64,000 nt of DNA, taken from contig NC_084687.1 of the NCBI RefSeq assembly GCF_028389875.1, positions 5,058,157 through 5,122,156 on the forward strand, written 5' to 3'. The DNA is from Rhea pennata. Its lineage: Eukaryota; Chordata; Aves; Rheiformes; Rheidae. How positions within the stretch are numbered: position 1 is the stretch's first letter; each line of letters opens with the position of its first letter. The translations under genes were made by a program, and so were the position numbers. The notes under the pieces were generated by a model, which had not been told where the DNA came from, ran no database searches, and saw only the letters and a list, made by a program, of their open reading frames with translations. Of the stretch, positions 10,053-22,159 are shown in pieces.

Positions 10053-13000
10053 CTGCGATGAAGGCCACACATTCAGCATGGAGGGGTCCGTCCACTCTTG
10101 GTGCTGCAGTGCCAGGTTATGGAGCCCAGCTCCCTGCTGAGAATGAACTGGTGCCCGTGCCTCCGACCGAGAGGTCTCTGCTCTCACCGTCCTGTCCTGC
10201 CCCATCTCTCAGCCAGCACACCCACGTCCTTTACCTGGTGAAGTAAGTGGTGGCATCGGCTTCAGAGTCCTGCGGCCTCAGGGCATCGTAGACATACTTG
10301 AGGTCCTCCAGGTCGGAGAGCTCGGGGATGCCGCAGGACAGCATCTGGGGAGCAGAGCAACCCGATGAGGGCAGGTGAGGCTGGGGCTTGCTGTGGGAGG
10401 AGAACCACCAGCCCTTGGGGGACCCCGTTCTCAAGCCGTGCCCGCTGTGCTGCGGAGGGGCAGGCGGGCTGCCCGTGGCCTCCTGGCTCTCACCAGCCCC
10501 AGCAGGTTGAGGAAGAGGTGGGTGTGTTTGCGGATGAGGTTGTACGCCTGGCAGCACAGGTCGACGAAGTCGTGGAAGCGGCTGGAGGGCTTATCCCCTC
10601 CATTAATGACGTACGCCATGTCCGAAGTGAAGACGAACGGGGCCCGATCCCTGCACCAGGGAAAAACGCACAGAAAGTGCCACGTTAGCGTGACTAAGGT
10701 CACCCACTGCTGGGGCCACAGCATGACATCACCAGGGATGGAGGGGCTCACCTACGAAATCAGGGCAAACCTCTGCTCCAGGCAGTGTGGGTGCTAAAGC
10801 AGAGCGAAAGGAGATACCAGGGGCTTTTCTCACCTCTTGATGTTGCCAAACATCTGCGCATGGCCCAGAAACCTCCCAAAGTCGATGTGAAACATGTGAC
10901 CAGTGGTTTTGAGCATGATGTTGTCATTGTGCCGATCACAGATGCCCAGCACGTACGTAGCCACACAGCAGCCTGCACAGGAATAGATGAAGTTCTCCAC
11001 GGCCTGGAAGAGGAGGGGAGGGATGGAGCATCCAGGGCAGGGAGAAAGGCTGGACAGCCCCATGATGAGCACAGGGCTTTGCTGGACCCTCCAAGTTGGG
11101 AAGCGATGTAGCTTGTCCTTGGAGGATGTGAAGAGCGGGGACCCTGCCATGCTCCTCCTCACCTTCTCATACTCGTCCTCCCCAGGGTTGTGTTTCTGCA
11201 GCCAGTCTGCCAGTGGGCGGTCTTTGAAGGAGCCTGTCACACCATGCTCCACCTGGATTTTGCGCAGGGTCTCAGCGTTGGGGATCATCTCCACCATGCC
11301 TGGCAGACAAGACAGGAGGGTGAGACCTGTCCTGCCAACTCGAGGCAGCGCAGAGACCCTGGCCCCATTCACCACTGACCCGGCTGCTCCCCAGCTGCCA
11401 CTGTTTGGTGGCAATCCACAAAACCACGCTCCTATAGGCAGACTGGTGGGATCAGCCCCCAAGGTGGACCACAGCTACCTGCAGAGGCTGTGGCCCTCTA
11501 GCACTATCACCAACCCAGGACCATCACAACCCTGGGGGCCTCCGGCACCTGAGGATGCCCTAATGTCAGGTTACCTCGACCGCGGCCTGTGGAGAAGCAG
11601 CGGAAGATGACCATGCGCATGTCCAACCCCTCCTGCACCCAAATCTTGTTCATAATCCGGATCATCTGCAGTGTCAGCATGTCCTGCCGCAGGTCATCTC
11701 CGCACTGCGAACCCCCAGGGGAGACCTATCAGACCTGGGAAACGCCAGGCAAAAGCAGAGTAGCTCTGTGGAGCAGGATAGCATCACCGGCGGGACAGCC
11801 TCACCTTGAAGATGACCCGGATATTTTCCCCGAGAGGATCGACGTTCTGGAAGGACAGCTTCAAGGGGACGGCGTTAGAGTTGAAATAGGAGCAGTCCTG
11901 CCACCAGCAGAGGAAAGAGCAGCCCATTAAGGTTAGGGGATAAGAGGGCTAGGGTCTCCCCGAGCCGTGATGCCCCGCTCCGTGGCCCCACGAGGGTCCA
12001 GCACTGCCACTCACCCTGGGCATGATCCCCTTCACCAGCAGGCTGGGGCTCAGCGGCAGCCGGCACGACCCGTTGGCCTTGAAGAACTGCTTGACGTCCT
12101 CCAGCCCCTCGCGGAGGATGGCCTGCCGGGGGGGGGGGATGCATGGCGCTGGGACACGGCGCGGCGCGGCGCGGCAGCCCCGCTCCGTCCCCGCCGCCCC
12201 GGGGGCTCACCTGGCGCGCGGACGGCGCGGCCTCCCGCACTTGCTGGGCCAGCTTGGCCAGCGTGTTGACCAGCAGGCACTGGCGGTCGAACTCCTCCCG
12301 CAGCCCCTTGCCGCAGCAGCAGAGCAGGGCGGCCAGCAGGTACTGGTAGCGGATGCTGAACTGCGAGTCCTTGAGACCGTCCTTGAGCAGCCTGGGTGGC
12401 AGCGTGGGGTCAGGCCGGCCCCGCCGGTGGCCCCCGTCGCTGCCCGCTGCCCCAGCCTCCCCGGACCTCCCTTACCAGAAGAAGTAGTGGGTGATCTTCA
12501 GGTCGCAGATAGCCCGCTTCATGAGGAAGCGCACCAGCGGGCTGTCTAGGTAGCACTCGTACTTCAGTGCCTGGAGGGAGGAGAGGGGAGGCGGGTCAGG
12601 GGACCGGCGGGCCGTGCCCTGGGGACCGCGGGAGCTGCCGCTCACCTGGACCAGCTGGGGCAGGTAGTCCAGCAGCTCCGCGTCGGAGATGGAGTCGATC
12701 CACTGCACGGCCGTTCTCCGCACCTCCTGATCCGGGAACCTGCGGCCGGAGCGGGCGTCACCGGGAGAGCGGTGCCGCCGGCCCCGGGCCTCGGCAGAGC
12801 GCCCGCTCCCCCGAGGACCGCGCCAAAGCGGCCGCAGCCCCGGATGCCCTTCAGCTCCAGGGTTACTTGGTGGCACTGGGGTGACTTGACCCCGTTTCCA
12901 CCGCTGCCCTCCCCGCTCTTGGCGGGCAGGTGCCGGAGGGCAGCCCGAGCGCCGCGGGCGCAGCCCCCGGCCCCTCGCGCCCGGGGCTTACGTGGCGTGC

Positions 13001-16000
13001 AGCAGCCCCAGGGCGTCCTGGTGGTTGACGTCGCTCCACTGCTTCAGCAGGGCGTAGATGTCGGGCAGGCAGCCCCAGTCCCAGCTGGGCGCGCTGGCCA
13101 GCAGCATGGGCAGTGCGCTGGGCTCCGCGTGGCAGTAGTAGCGCTTCTCCCAGAGCCGCTTCCGATCGGCGTCCATCAGCCTAGGGCAGCGGGGAGAGGC
13201 GCGCCGGACGCACGGTTCAAGCTCAGTTGTGAGGGAGAGGACGGCCCAAGAGCTCGGAGGCTGGGGCTGGGGCATCCCATCCCTCTGTGCCCGCCACGAC
13301 ACGACGCAGGGAGGCAAATTCAGCGGGGAGGTCTGCACGGGGCGGCGGGTCCCGGTGCAGCTGCCGACACCTGATCCTCCATGTTTACAGCCAGCGCCGG
13401 AGCACGGCAGCCTGGCTCGGCTGGGGCTGCTGGGGAGGGACGTGTGCGTGGAGTCCCACCAGGGCAGGACGATGTTATGTTCCCCCGACTTCTTTCTCAC
13501 CAGTAGAGCGACTTCTTCTGCATCGCCTCCCTCAGCTTGCGCTGGTCCTCCTCGCCCAGGCTGCCGAACTCGTACCTGGGGCTGCCGTCGGCCGCTGGCG
13601 GGCTCGTGAACTTCACGTCGAAGGTGGAGGTGGGGAAGTCAATCTGGCCGAGAGGCAGGCGGGTGAGCCAGGGATGGGGGGGGGGGCGGGCGGGGGACGG
13701 CGCGGCGGCAGGATGACGCACCTGCAGAATGACGCTGTCGGGCTGGTTGAAGTTGGGAGCGCTCGAGCGGGCTCTGGAGTTGTCCTGCGTCGCCGGCCAC
13801 AAGCCCAAGAGCTTCCGCCCGCAGGTCAGCACCCTGCGGGAGCGAGCGGCGGGCTCAGCGCCCCGCTTTCCCGGCGGCGGGGGGCTGCCTTTCCCGCCGC
13901 AGCGATGCTCTTCGGGACGCGGACGGGGACCCTCCGGCGCTGGGGACCCTCCGGCGCGTCCCCCTCGCCCACCCCTCCGTCCAGCTGCGGGGAGGATACG
14001 CACTGCCTGAAGTTGAAGAGCGGGGTGGTGACCCAGCCCAGAGCCTCGGGCACCCGCCGCTGCTTGTTGGCCTCGGAGGAGCTGCCGGGCGGCGGGACGG
14101 GCACGGCGAAGAGCGTGACGCTCAGCAGCGTCTCCCGCGGCAGCCGGTTCACCTGGACGGGGAAGCAGATCCTGGAAGAGAGCGGCGGGCGGCTCAGCCG
14201 TGCCCCGGGCAGCGGCGAGGCTGGCAAACGCCTCTGCCGCCGGCACCGCGCCCCGGAGCACCCGGGGCCGCGGCTCCTCTCGCAGCCCGCAGCGCTCCCA
14301 GGGAGCCCCCGGCGAGAGCTACATCCTGCCCGCGGGCAGGCGAAGGGAAGAGCCGCGCGGAGGAGACCGGCCCCGGCTCGGCTCCTCTCCGTGCCCTTCG
14401 GGGGAGGAGGGAACGGGGGACAGGCGCCTGCTAAAATTATCCCGTTCCCATCCCTGGTGCAAATGCCGGGCACGGCAAGGGCTGGGCACAGCCTCCCTGC
14501 CTGCTCCCAGGGCTATTTTTAGAGCAGATCCCCTTTCTGCCGGGGCAGCTGGGTGCAGACGCCCGGGCGCGGGGATCACAGGGCCGGAGCCGCGAGCCAG
14601 CGCTATTCCCGGGAATGACACCAGGGCCTCCGACACTCGCGCTCCCTCCGCCGGTGCAATGACCGCTCCGAAACGGGGAACGGCGCGGAGCTGGAGTTGG
14701 AGCGCCCGTGGGAGGAGGAGGAGGAGGAGGAGAGGAGGAGGCAGCATTGCTCCGGATGGCCGCCAGCCCCCGGGGTGCTCCTTACTGCTGGTCCCAGATG
14801 ATGAGGTGGAAGAGGTACTTGTAGACGTGGGCCTTCCTGGTGTGCAGGGGGCTGCACAGCTCCTTGCCGCCGTGGCTGAGGGAGCAGGAGAGGTAGAAAT
14901 CTTCGTAGCTGCAAGGCGAGGAGAGGCACGGTGAAGGGCAGGCGCCGGGGCGGGCGCAGGAGGTGCCCGGGGCTCTGCACAGGCCGGGCAGAGCCGGCGC
15001 GGGGGGTTGCCCCGCTGCAGGCACCCGCGTGCCCGGGGCTGCCCGTCGCGCTGGCACCGCTTCCTCCCCGCCGGTGCTGGAGGAGGGGGCGCGGAGCGGG
15101 GACACCTCCCCGCCGGCGCGCCATATGCCGCCGCGAATGCCATCGCACGGGGGTCTCCCGGGAGGGCCCCGCCATGTGGCAGGTGCCGAGCCACAATCCG
15201 GGGAGGGCCGCGGGGCGCCGGAGGTCAGGGGCTGCCGGCATTTCCCAGGCTACCCGCTTTGTTCGGAGGCAGTCACCAGTGGGAATACATTAAGGACAGG
15301 ACAAAGGCGAGGGGTCCCCGGCGGGGCGGCCGCCGCCGCCGCCGCCGCCTAGTGCACCCTCCCCGCGGCGAGCCCGCGAGCAGCCAGCGGCGCCGCCGGG
15401 CCCCGAGCCGGGCCGAGCGCCGGCAGCCGCTAACAAAGGCGCGTCCGCCGCCGGGACCGGGCTCCGGCCGGGACGGGACCATCTGCCGCCGGCCGCGGCG
15501 AGCCCCGGCGTGCCGCCGGCCGCGAGCGTGCCCTCCGGCAGGGCTGGGGCGCCTCGGCCCTTCTTCCAGCCCGGCGCCTGCTGCAGATGGGGGCCGGGGC
15601 CGCGGCGGCGGCAGAGCCGGGCGTGCCCCGCGCCGCTGCCCTCACCTGGCGGCCCAGGTGATGGGGATGCGGTGGGTGGCGTAGACGGTGAAGGAGAGGG
15701 GGCAGGTGAGCAGCCGGGCCTCCTGCACCGGGTGGTGCTTCCTGCAGCCGTGCACAGCTGTCTGGAAGTCGGCGTTGAAGGTGCTGCAGTAGAGCTCCAC
15801 CAGGTCCAGGATGGAGGCCGTCAGGCTCTCCACGATCCTCTCTGGCGGGGAGGCAGCGGTGAGCCGGGCTGCTCCGCGGGGCCCCCGCGCGCCCTTCCCC
15901 GCCGCCGTCCCGCGCGGGACGGCGACGTGGGGACGCCCCGGGGCTGGGCGCGCGGGACCCGGCGGGTCCTGCCGCGGGCAGAGCTCCTCTGGGACTGAGC

Positions 16001-19000
16001 GGGCGAGAGGAAGAATTTGAGTCTTCCCCTCTGGCTGAATTTATGGGAGACACGAGAGCCATTGCCTCGAGAAACCCTCCTTCCTTAGACAGACAAGTTG
16101 CAAACCCATTTTTTGGTCTTAACAATTGAGCAGAAGGGGGTTGAAGATTAAAAGTACCAAGAACTTCAGCCCAGAAGGGGAGGAGGGGAATAGAAATACC
16201 TCGGTTTTCCTTCTTGGCCAGAACACTTGGATCCTGTTGAGGAAAAAAGAAATAAAAAAAAAAAAGAAAGAAAGGAGGGGAGCGGCGTCAGGAGGAGCCG
16301 GCGGCGAGCGTCGCCTGCCGCGGGGCCCCCGCGGCTCGCCGCTCACCTTCTGGATTTTGGGCTGCATGCGGGAGGGGCAGGGGGGCATCTGGTTGAGGGC
16401 TCCCGTGATCTCCTGGGACTCCACGGCGGCCAGCGCGTTGCAAATGGCCATGACGGACTGGATGACCCGCTCGGCTTTCAGCGGGAAGTCTCCCTGGAAG
16501 GCAAGGCGGAGGGCTCGGGCTGCGGCGGCCGAGAGCCCGGCTTCGCCGCCCCGGCGCCTCGGCTTCGCCCGCGCGCGGGAGCTCACCTCGGCCGCCAGGA
16601 ACGCGTCCACCTCGTTGTGGAAGGTGTCGAAGAGGAGACTCAGCGCCTGCCTGCGGGCACAGGGAGCGGCGCTGAGCCCCGGCGAGGAGGGCGCGCGCGG
16701 CGGGCCCCCCCCCTCCCCCCGGGCGCCCCTCACCTGCTGATGGTCTGCTTGACGGGCCGCTCCTGCAGGTGGACGTAGTGGTTGAGCGTGGAGGGGCTCC
16801 GGTCGTCATTCGCCTGCGGGAGGAGAGCGCTGCGGAGCTGCAGAGCCGGCCGCCGCCGAGCATCCCGCCGGCCCGGGTCCGCGCCGGCGGCGGCCGCGCT
16901 CACCGTCCTGGCCAGCTCGCTGCGCACCGCCTTCCTCCTCATCAGCTGCAGGCGGATGTCGATGCCGAACTTCCTGCAGTGCTGGATGTACTCGTGGCTG
17001 CCCAGCGGGTGCTGGCTGCGGGCACACGCGCGAGACGCCTGTGCCCGCAGCCTCTCCGGGAAAAGCCTGCAAATTCATCCCGGGGCGCCCGCTCCCACCC
17101 CCCGCCGCTGCCGGGGCTGGCGTTCCTCGCCCGCGGAACGGGTGCCGCGCGGAGAAGCCGGAAAGCCCCCCCGTTTTCCTAAGCCCCTGCCCGGGAGGGA
17201 CGGCGCGTGTCCCGTGCACGCCGCCGCGGCCGCGCTGGGAGAGACCCTGCGGGTGCAGGCTGCTCGGCTGCCCCCCGGCCCTGCCCGCCCCGGGGGGCTC
17301 GTCCCGCTCTGCCCTGCTTTCCGCGAGGCGGCTCGGGCCGGCTTCGGAGCTCGGCGGCTCGGCCGGCTCCGCACGGCGCTTCTGGCACCCCCTCCGCGCG
17401 CAGAAAAAAAGCCGGGAACAAAAGGGCTTTATTCCCGGGGGGGCTCTCCGAAAGGCCCTTTGAGGCCCCCCGGGAGACGGAGCCGTGCCGTGCCGTGCCG
17501 GCTCCCGGGGAGCGGCTCGCTGGCGCCGCGGCGGGCACGGCGCGTCCCGCTCGGCGCCCGGATGCTCCGTTCCCTGCCAGAACAAGGCACGGGCCCCGCG
17601 GGGAGGCGGAGAAGGCTCTGCCGCGGCGGGGAGCCCCGCGACCGGCGCGCCGAGGGGATGGGGCTGTTGTGACCCATTTTCCGAACGGAGAAATTGGGCA
17701 GAAGGGAGGGAATTCCTCCCCCGGGGCACGCGGCAGCGCTGCAGACCGCAGGCCCGGGCCGGCAGCCGGCCCCGCCGAACCGGCCTCGGGGCCTGGGCGA
17801 CGGCTGCAGCATCCCGCAGGCAGCGGGTGACTCCGGGGTGAGGAAGAGCCGACCTTGCCCCTTCCCCCTGTGCAGCCCGAGCGCGAATCTCTGTAAAAAC
17901 CAGCGCTGCGGAGCAGCCTGTAAAAGACACGGCGAGCGCTGTTTTCTGGCCTGATGCAAATCCCATTTTTTCCAACAGAGGCTGTTTCTAGTTAAGGCTC
18001 ATTAGAGAAAACAGAGACTATCTTTTTGCTGACAACGGCAGCATTCACGGAGAAAAGCCCCGCAGCTGAAGCGCAGCGAGGACGGGGGTGTACGCTGCGC
18101 CCTCGGGAGCTTTGCTCCCGCTGTGCCTTCGGGGGCCGTTTCCCTGCGAGCTGCCTGCGTTCAGCCCGGCCCTGCCGGTGCTTCCCGGCAGCCCCAGTGG
18201 GTCGGGTCTGCGCAAACGCTCCCGTGTCCCTGCATACTCAGCAGCTTGCACGCCCCACGGCATGCAATCTCACCCCACGGCATGCAATTGCACCCCGCAG
18301 CATGCAATCGCACCCCGCAGCATGCAGTCACACCCTGCAGTGTGCAATCACACCCCATGGCATGCAATTTCACCCCGTGGCGTGCACTTGCACCCCGTGG
18401 TGTGCAATCACACCCTGCAGTGTGCAACCTCACGCCGCGGCATGCGCGCACACCCTACGGCTTGCGCGCACACCATGGCGTGCACGTACAACCCGCGGCA
18501 TGCACATGCGTGCATGCACACGTGCTGCGCAGCTGCACAACGGCGCAGCGCAGACGGGGCGAGCCCCCAAACGCCTCTGCCGGCCAGCCAGACCGCCGGC
18601 TCGGCTCCGCCAAGCTCTGCTCGCCCTCCTCCCCGGCACCGAGGCTACGCGGTGCCGTTACGGAGGCACTCCCGTGCTGAGCTGTTCCCAGCTGCCCCTT
18701 TAGGGCCTAAAACTGCGGCTTTCGAAGGCAGTGGCAAAGCTCCCACGGATTTCAGGCTGCAACGCCAGGCCTCGGGGCAGCTCTCCAAGAGCTGGAGCTG
18801 GCTCCCCGCACGGAGCCAGCTGGAAATGCTGCCTGTGCCCGTGCGTGCGTGGTGTCTACCCTGCCTCCAGAGAGCACCTGGCCTTGGGGAGAGCTCTGGG
18901 GAGATCGGACGCAGAAACCGCTCCGGAAGTGCGGCTTTCCTCGGGCTAAAGGCAGCGCAGGAGGGGAGCAGCGAGCCGGGGAGGGCGGCCGAGAGCCGGG

Positions 19001-22000
19001 AGTCCCCGGGCCGCCGCTCCGACCGCCCAGCCCCATCCCTGCACCCGGCCAGCGGCCCCAGGCTCCCGCGCGCTCCCTGCGGCTCAGCAACAGGAAATAG
19101 CCCCGAGGCTTAGAAAGCTTTTATTGCTTTCCGTGCTGGAAAACTGCAGTGGATCTGGGAGAATCATTCCCTGGATTTGCCTCCCGCGCGCCAAACCGCC
19201 CCGCGCGGCGGCTGCTCCCCGGCCGCAGCGGCTTTTGCTCTCCGCCCGCCAGCTCGCGTGCCCAGGCAGCGCGGCCGGGCCGCCAGCTCCAGCAATGCAA
19301 AGCTGCAACCGCGACCGGCGTCCTCCCTCCCCGCTTAACCCGCCCCGCGGGACAGCGGCCAGCACGGGGGGCCCGACGGCTGCCGCGGGGCCCCAGCCCT
19401 GGGGCAGCTCCCGGGCTGCTCCTCCACAGCCGAGGAAGAGCCGAGGAAAAGACATGTCGGCTTTGGTTGCGTTTCACAGGAGAAGGGAAAAGCGGCCCTT
19501 TTCTTCCCCCTTCGCAGAAAAGGGCATTTCCGAGGCAGCCTTGGAAAGCCCCTGAAGCCCCTCTCGCTCCCACTGCCTTTTCCCTGGGAATGGCCTTTTA
19601 AAGCCTCCCTCTGCAATTTGAAAACAGGCACGGAGAAGCCAAGCTCCCGCCTGGACAGCTGGGCCCGGCCACTCCGCAAAGTGACATCGCTGTTACTAAT
19701 ACTCTTCCAAAGAGCTTTTTTGGCAGCTCCCTGATTTTCAGGCCGCTCTCCGGGCCCGCGCTGCAGGCACGTGGGGGTCAGCTGGTGACTTACGTCCTGC
19801 GGTTGAGAAAGATGCTCCTGACACGCTGGTTTTGGCAAGAGCATCGTGCTGATCCGGGAGGCAGGAAACGGAGCAGCAAAGAGGCTCCTGATGCGCACTT
19901 GGACGCGCGAGGATAAACCCCCGGGCCACCCGTCGCTGCCTCCCGAGGCCGCGCACGGGGCGCGCGAGCCGGTTAAGGGGTGACCGGCGCGCCAGCCCGC
20001 GGACCCCCCATCCCCGCTCGGGACCCCTTTGCACGCTCACTTTTGCAGGAATTCCTCCAGGCCGCAGAGCTTGAGCACGAAGTCCTCGACGTCGACGGCG
20101 TGCAGCTCGTTGTGCGTGTAGCACAGCGTCTGGTAGATGAGCAGGTCCACGGTGGAGGAGCCTGGGGGGGGGGGGGGGGGGCCGGAGCAGCGCGGTGAGC
20201 CTCGTGCACGGCCACCAGCCGCCACCAAACTCGGTGTAGACCCCCCCAAGGCTCTGCCCGGTGGTTGCTTGAGTCTTCTCCTGCCCCGCACCATCGTGGG
20301 CTGCACTGGGCGCCGCGGGCGGGCAGCGGGCAGGAGGCTCTGCCCCGCTGGACACTCACAGTCGCAGGTGAAGGTGAGCGGCTCCCGCAGGCTGTCGCAC
20401 ACCACCGTGACCTTCAGGCTCATGCCGTGGCCCAGGTGCTCGGGGCTCAGGTTGACCGCGCTCCACACGTAGCCGGTGAGGGAATAGTCCTGGGTGCTGT
20501 AGCCCGAGCGCAGCCTGCGGGCAGGGGACAGGCGGTTGGGGGTCGGGCTGGCACCTCGCTCCTCACCCACGCTCGTTCTGCTCCCCGCAAACGCCTCTGC
20601 CGCGGGGCGTCCCCGTCCCAGGGCTGCTCCGCTGCGGCCGCAGGGTGCCGGTGCCCGCGGGCAGGTCCTCGGCGGCTGCAGCCCGCGCTGCTCCGACCGG
20701 CCCGGCTCGTGCTTTAGGGAGAGGCGCAGCAGCGGCTCCGGGCATCGCCCGGGTACTTACACGTCCAGCATGTGGCAGAAAGCAGCCACCTCCTCGTCTC
20801 GCTCCTCGGAGACCTCGAAGAGCTCGTAGCCGTTGGCTAAGGAGTGCGGCCGGGGGGCGACCTGCGGGGCAGAGCGCGAGCCCCTGAGCCGGCGGCGTGC
20901 CGGAGCATCGCTCCTGGCCGGGGCACAGAGGCGGCGGCGGGGGGGAGGCAGCAACCGGTAAAGACGGTTTTGATGCTCTTTCTTAAGTAGCTGCCGGCAG
21001 CGAGGAGGCAGAGTGGCCCCGGCTGCATCGCTCGCTGGCCGGGAGCCGCAAGCGAGGCGGCTTCCCGTTCACTTAGAGAGGAATCCCGCTCGCCGTTTAA
21101 CGGAGCCCGAATCCAAAAGGATATTAGGAGCAGGAAAGCGGCCGCCGGCTCCCAGGAGGAGATTTGCATCTCTTTCCAGAGGTCTTGGCAACGTTTCCCA
21201 AGCTGTCGGAGGAGCTGGCGGGAAGAGCGGGGACACGAGCCCTGCTGCAAGCCGCCCGCAGCCCTGGCCACCGGGAACAGCCCGCGGGGGGGACGGGGAC
21301 CGGCGGAGCAGCCTCTCACCGGCTCCACCGCGCTCCGGCGGTCCTTGGTGGGCGCCAGGTTCTTCCGGCTGCCGAAGCGGGAGGCGGAGGCGCGGGGCGG
21401 CACCTGGGGCGGCATGGTCTTGCTGCGGGCCACCGGCTTGCCGCCCGCCTCCTTCTCCAGGATGCTCCTGCCCTCCTTCCAGCCGCGGGCGGCCTCGCGC
21501 AGCACCTCCGCCTCGTAGGTGGACTTGAGGTTGAGGCAGGTGATGGCGTCGGCGATGCCGCCGTAGCCGGCGAGGCCGTAGGAGTCCTCCTCGGAGATGC
21601 GGCGCCCCAGCAGCTTCCCGCGGGGCGCGGAGAACGCGGCCACGTCCTTGGGCGGGGGGTCCTGGCGGGGGCCCTTGGGCGAGCCGCGCTCCGCCGCGGC
21701 GCAGCTCCAGCCCGGGCGGCGCGGGGGCAGCGGCGGCGGCGAGAGCTTTTTGCCCGGGGGCGAGGTGCCGTGCAGCGGCTCGCCGAGCAGCTCCGGCCCC
21801 GAGCCCTCCAGGATGTAGAGGTAGTCGCCGGCGAGCGGCGCCAGCAGCCAGGGCGGGCGGCCGGGGGCGGGCGGCGCGCCGGGCGCCCGGGAGCTGAGCG
21901 CGGGGTCGGAGCCGGAGAGCCCCCGCGTGCCGCGGATGCCGTTGCAGCCGCTGCCGTCGCGGGGCGCGGGGGGGTCGTGCCGCGGGGCGAGGGGCCGCTC

Positions 22001-22159
22001 GGCCGGCCGCTTGGCCCGGCTCTCCTCCTTGTCCTGCCGCAGGCGGGACAGCGCGTCGTACTCCATCTGCAGCGCTTCGGCCAGCGCCAGCTCCTTGCGG
22101 CTGATGCCCACCGACTCCAGGGACTGCCAGTGCTCCCCATTGCCGCGGGTGGCAGACAT
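7838..22159 (-). CDS. PIK3C2B: PIK3C2B, class II phosphatidylinositol 3-kinase C2-beta
   Basis: Makes PI3P and PI(3,4)P2 on endosomal and plasma membranes. 32 coding exons join in phase to 1603 residues (human 1634). Exons, 5' to 3': 22159-21320, 20861-20761, 20514-20360, 20161-20041, 17015-16904, 16813-16734, 16650-16587, 16493-16347, 16233-16200, 15841-15646, 14908-14786, 14171-14004, 13833-13722, 13643-13501, 13180-12992, 12739-12646, 12570-12476, 12391-12211, 12122-12015, 11897-11805, 11704-11575, 11299-11163, 11003-10834, 10650-10494, 10344-10235, 10052-9851, 9474-9350, 9249-9132, 8869-8788, 8552-8446, 8353-8225, 8026-7838. All donors are GT and all acceptors AG. Domain order: Pro-rich N-terminus, Ras-binding, C2, helical, kinase, PX, C2. 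The start is the first ATG of the frame, with G at -3. Every exon aligns with human, so the call is very firm. Confidence 0.97.
10235..11897 (-). CDS. PIK3C2B: PIK3C2B coding exons 20-25: lipid kinase domain
   Basis: Residues 1022-1287 carry the core of the kinase. Visible catalytic parts: ATP-contacting Lys1052 in IRVIFK followed by CGDDLRQD across the exon 20/21 junction; the catalytic loop GICDRHNDN with Asp1164 and Asn1169; and the metal-binding DFG at 1182-1184 followed by [12 protein letters not shown], the activation segment. All key residues are present, so the enzyme should be active. The sequence is almost identical to the human one here, the best-conserved part of the window. Confidence 0.97.
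12015..16233 (-). CDS. PIK3C2B: PIK3C2B coding exons 9-19: PI3K-type C2 and helical domains
   Basis: Residues 541-1021. Exon 9 is only 34 nt ([11 protein letters not shown]). The C2-PI3K domain spans roughly 605-755 ([20 protein letters not shown], then the [18 protein letters not shown] region). The PIK helical domain spans about 770-985 ([41 protein letters not shown]). Exon 19 ends with [12 protein letters not shown], leading into the kinase domain. Introns here are mostly 75-300 bp. Confidence 0.95.
14712..14745. repeat. (GGA)n purine microsatellite in PIK3C2B intron 11
   Basis: Run of GGA triplets with one AGA interruption inside the intron between coding exons 11 and 12. It is one of several GGA tracts in this gene's neighbourhood. 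Confidence 0.7.
16347..20861 (-). CDS. PIK3C2B: PIK3C2B coding exons 2-8: Ras-binding domain and linker
   Basis: Residues 281-540. The block begins [20 protein letters not shown]. The Ras-binding domain covers about 313-450 ([43 protein letters not shown]). Exons 6-8 continue with [20 protein letters not shown] and the linker up to [12 protein letters not shown]. The 3.0-kb intron between exons 4 and 5 is the only large one inside the coding region. The 3' splice site of exon 4 has an unusual pure C18 tract. Confidence 0.95.
17016..20040 (-). other. PIK3C2B: PIK3C2B intron 4 (3.0 kb)
   Basis: Largest intron within the coding region. It holds a 20-bp minisatellite (about 18244-18510) and otherwise GC-rich unique sequence. 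Long open frames on both strands are compositional. No exon homology was recognised. Confidence 0.85.
18244..18510. repeat. 20-bp minisatellite, about 13 copies
   Basis: Tandem units close to CATGCAATCRCACCCCGCGG, starting at GCTTGCACGCCCCACGG and decaying into CA/TG-rich sequence at the right end. One unit is shortened. Copies differ at several positions, so the array is not newly amplified. Each unit carries GCATGCA-like alternating purine-pyrimidine steps. Because 20 is not a multiple of 3, the array is open in several frames and makes pseudo-proteins. Confidence 0.9.
20164..20181. repeat. G18 homopolymer (C18 in the transcript) at the exon 4 acceptor
   Basis: Eighteen Gs on the plus strand. 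In the PIK3C2B pre-mRNA this is C18 directly followed by AG and exon 4. Confidence 0.85.
21320..22159 (-). CDS. PIK3C2B: PIK3C2B coding exon 1: N-terminal adaptor-binding region
   Basis: Residues 1-280. It opens with a block almost identical to human ([18 protein letters not shown]), followed by a low-complexity part unlike the mammalian sequence. Two proline-rich SH3-type motifs are visible, [12 protein letters not shown] and [10 protein letters not shown]. In the human enzyme this N-terminal region binds SH3 adaptors and clathrin-linked scaffolds. This exon is extremely GC-rich, which explains long open frames in every other frame. It is somewhat shorter than the human N-terminus. Confidence 0.95.

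Noticed and set aside
13287-14522. 411-codon plus-strand open frame across PIK3C2B exons 12-14
   Set aside because: It crosses several validated exons and introns on the other strand. The length follows from high GC and few stop codons.
18088-19113. 341-codon frame with Cys/His-rich repeats resembling zinc fingers
   Set aside because: The repeats come from the 20-bp minisatellite read in rotating frames; spacing of Cys and His does not fit any finger type.
19738-20040. Extension of PIK3C2B exon 4 (open frame running past the donor)
   Set aside because: The frame with [11 protein letters not shown] loosely recalls human KHALGSHEY, but the true continuation [13 protein letters not shown] is at 17015 and fits phase.
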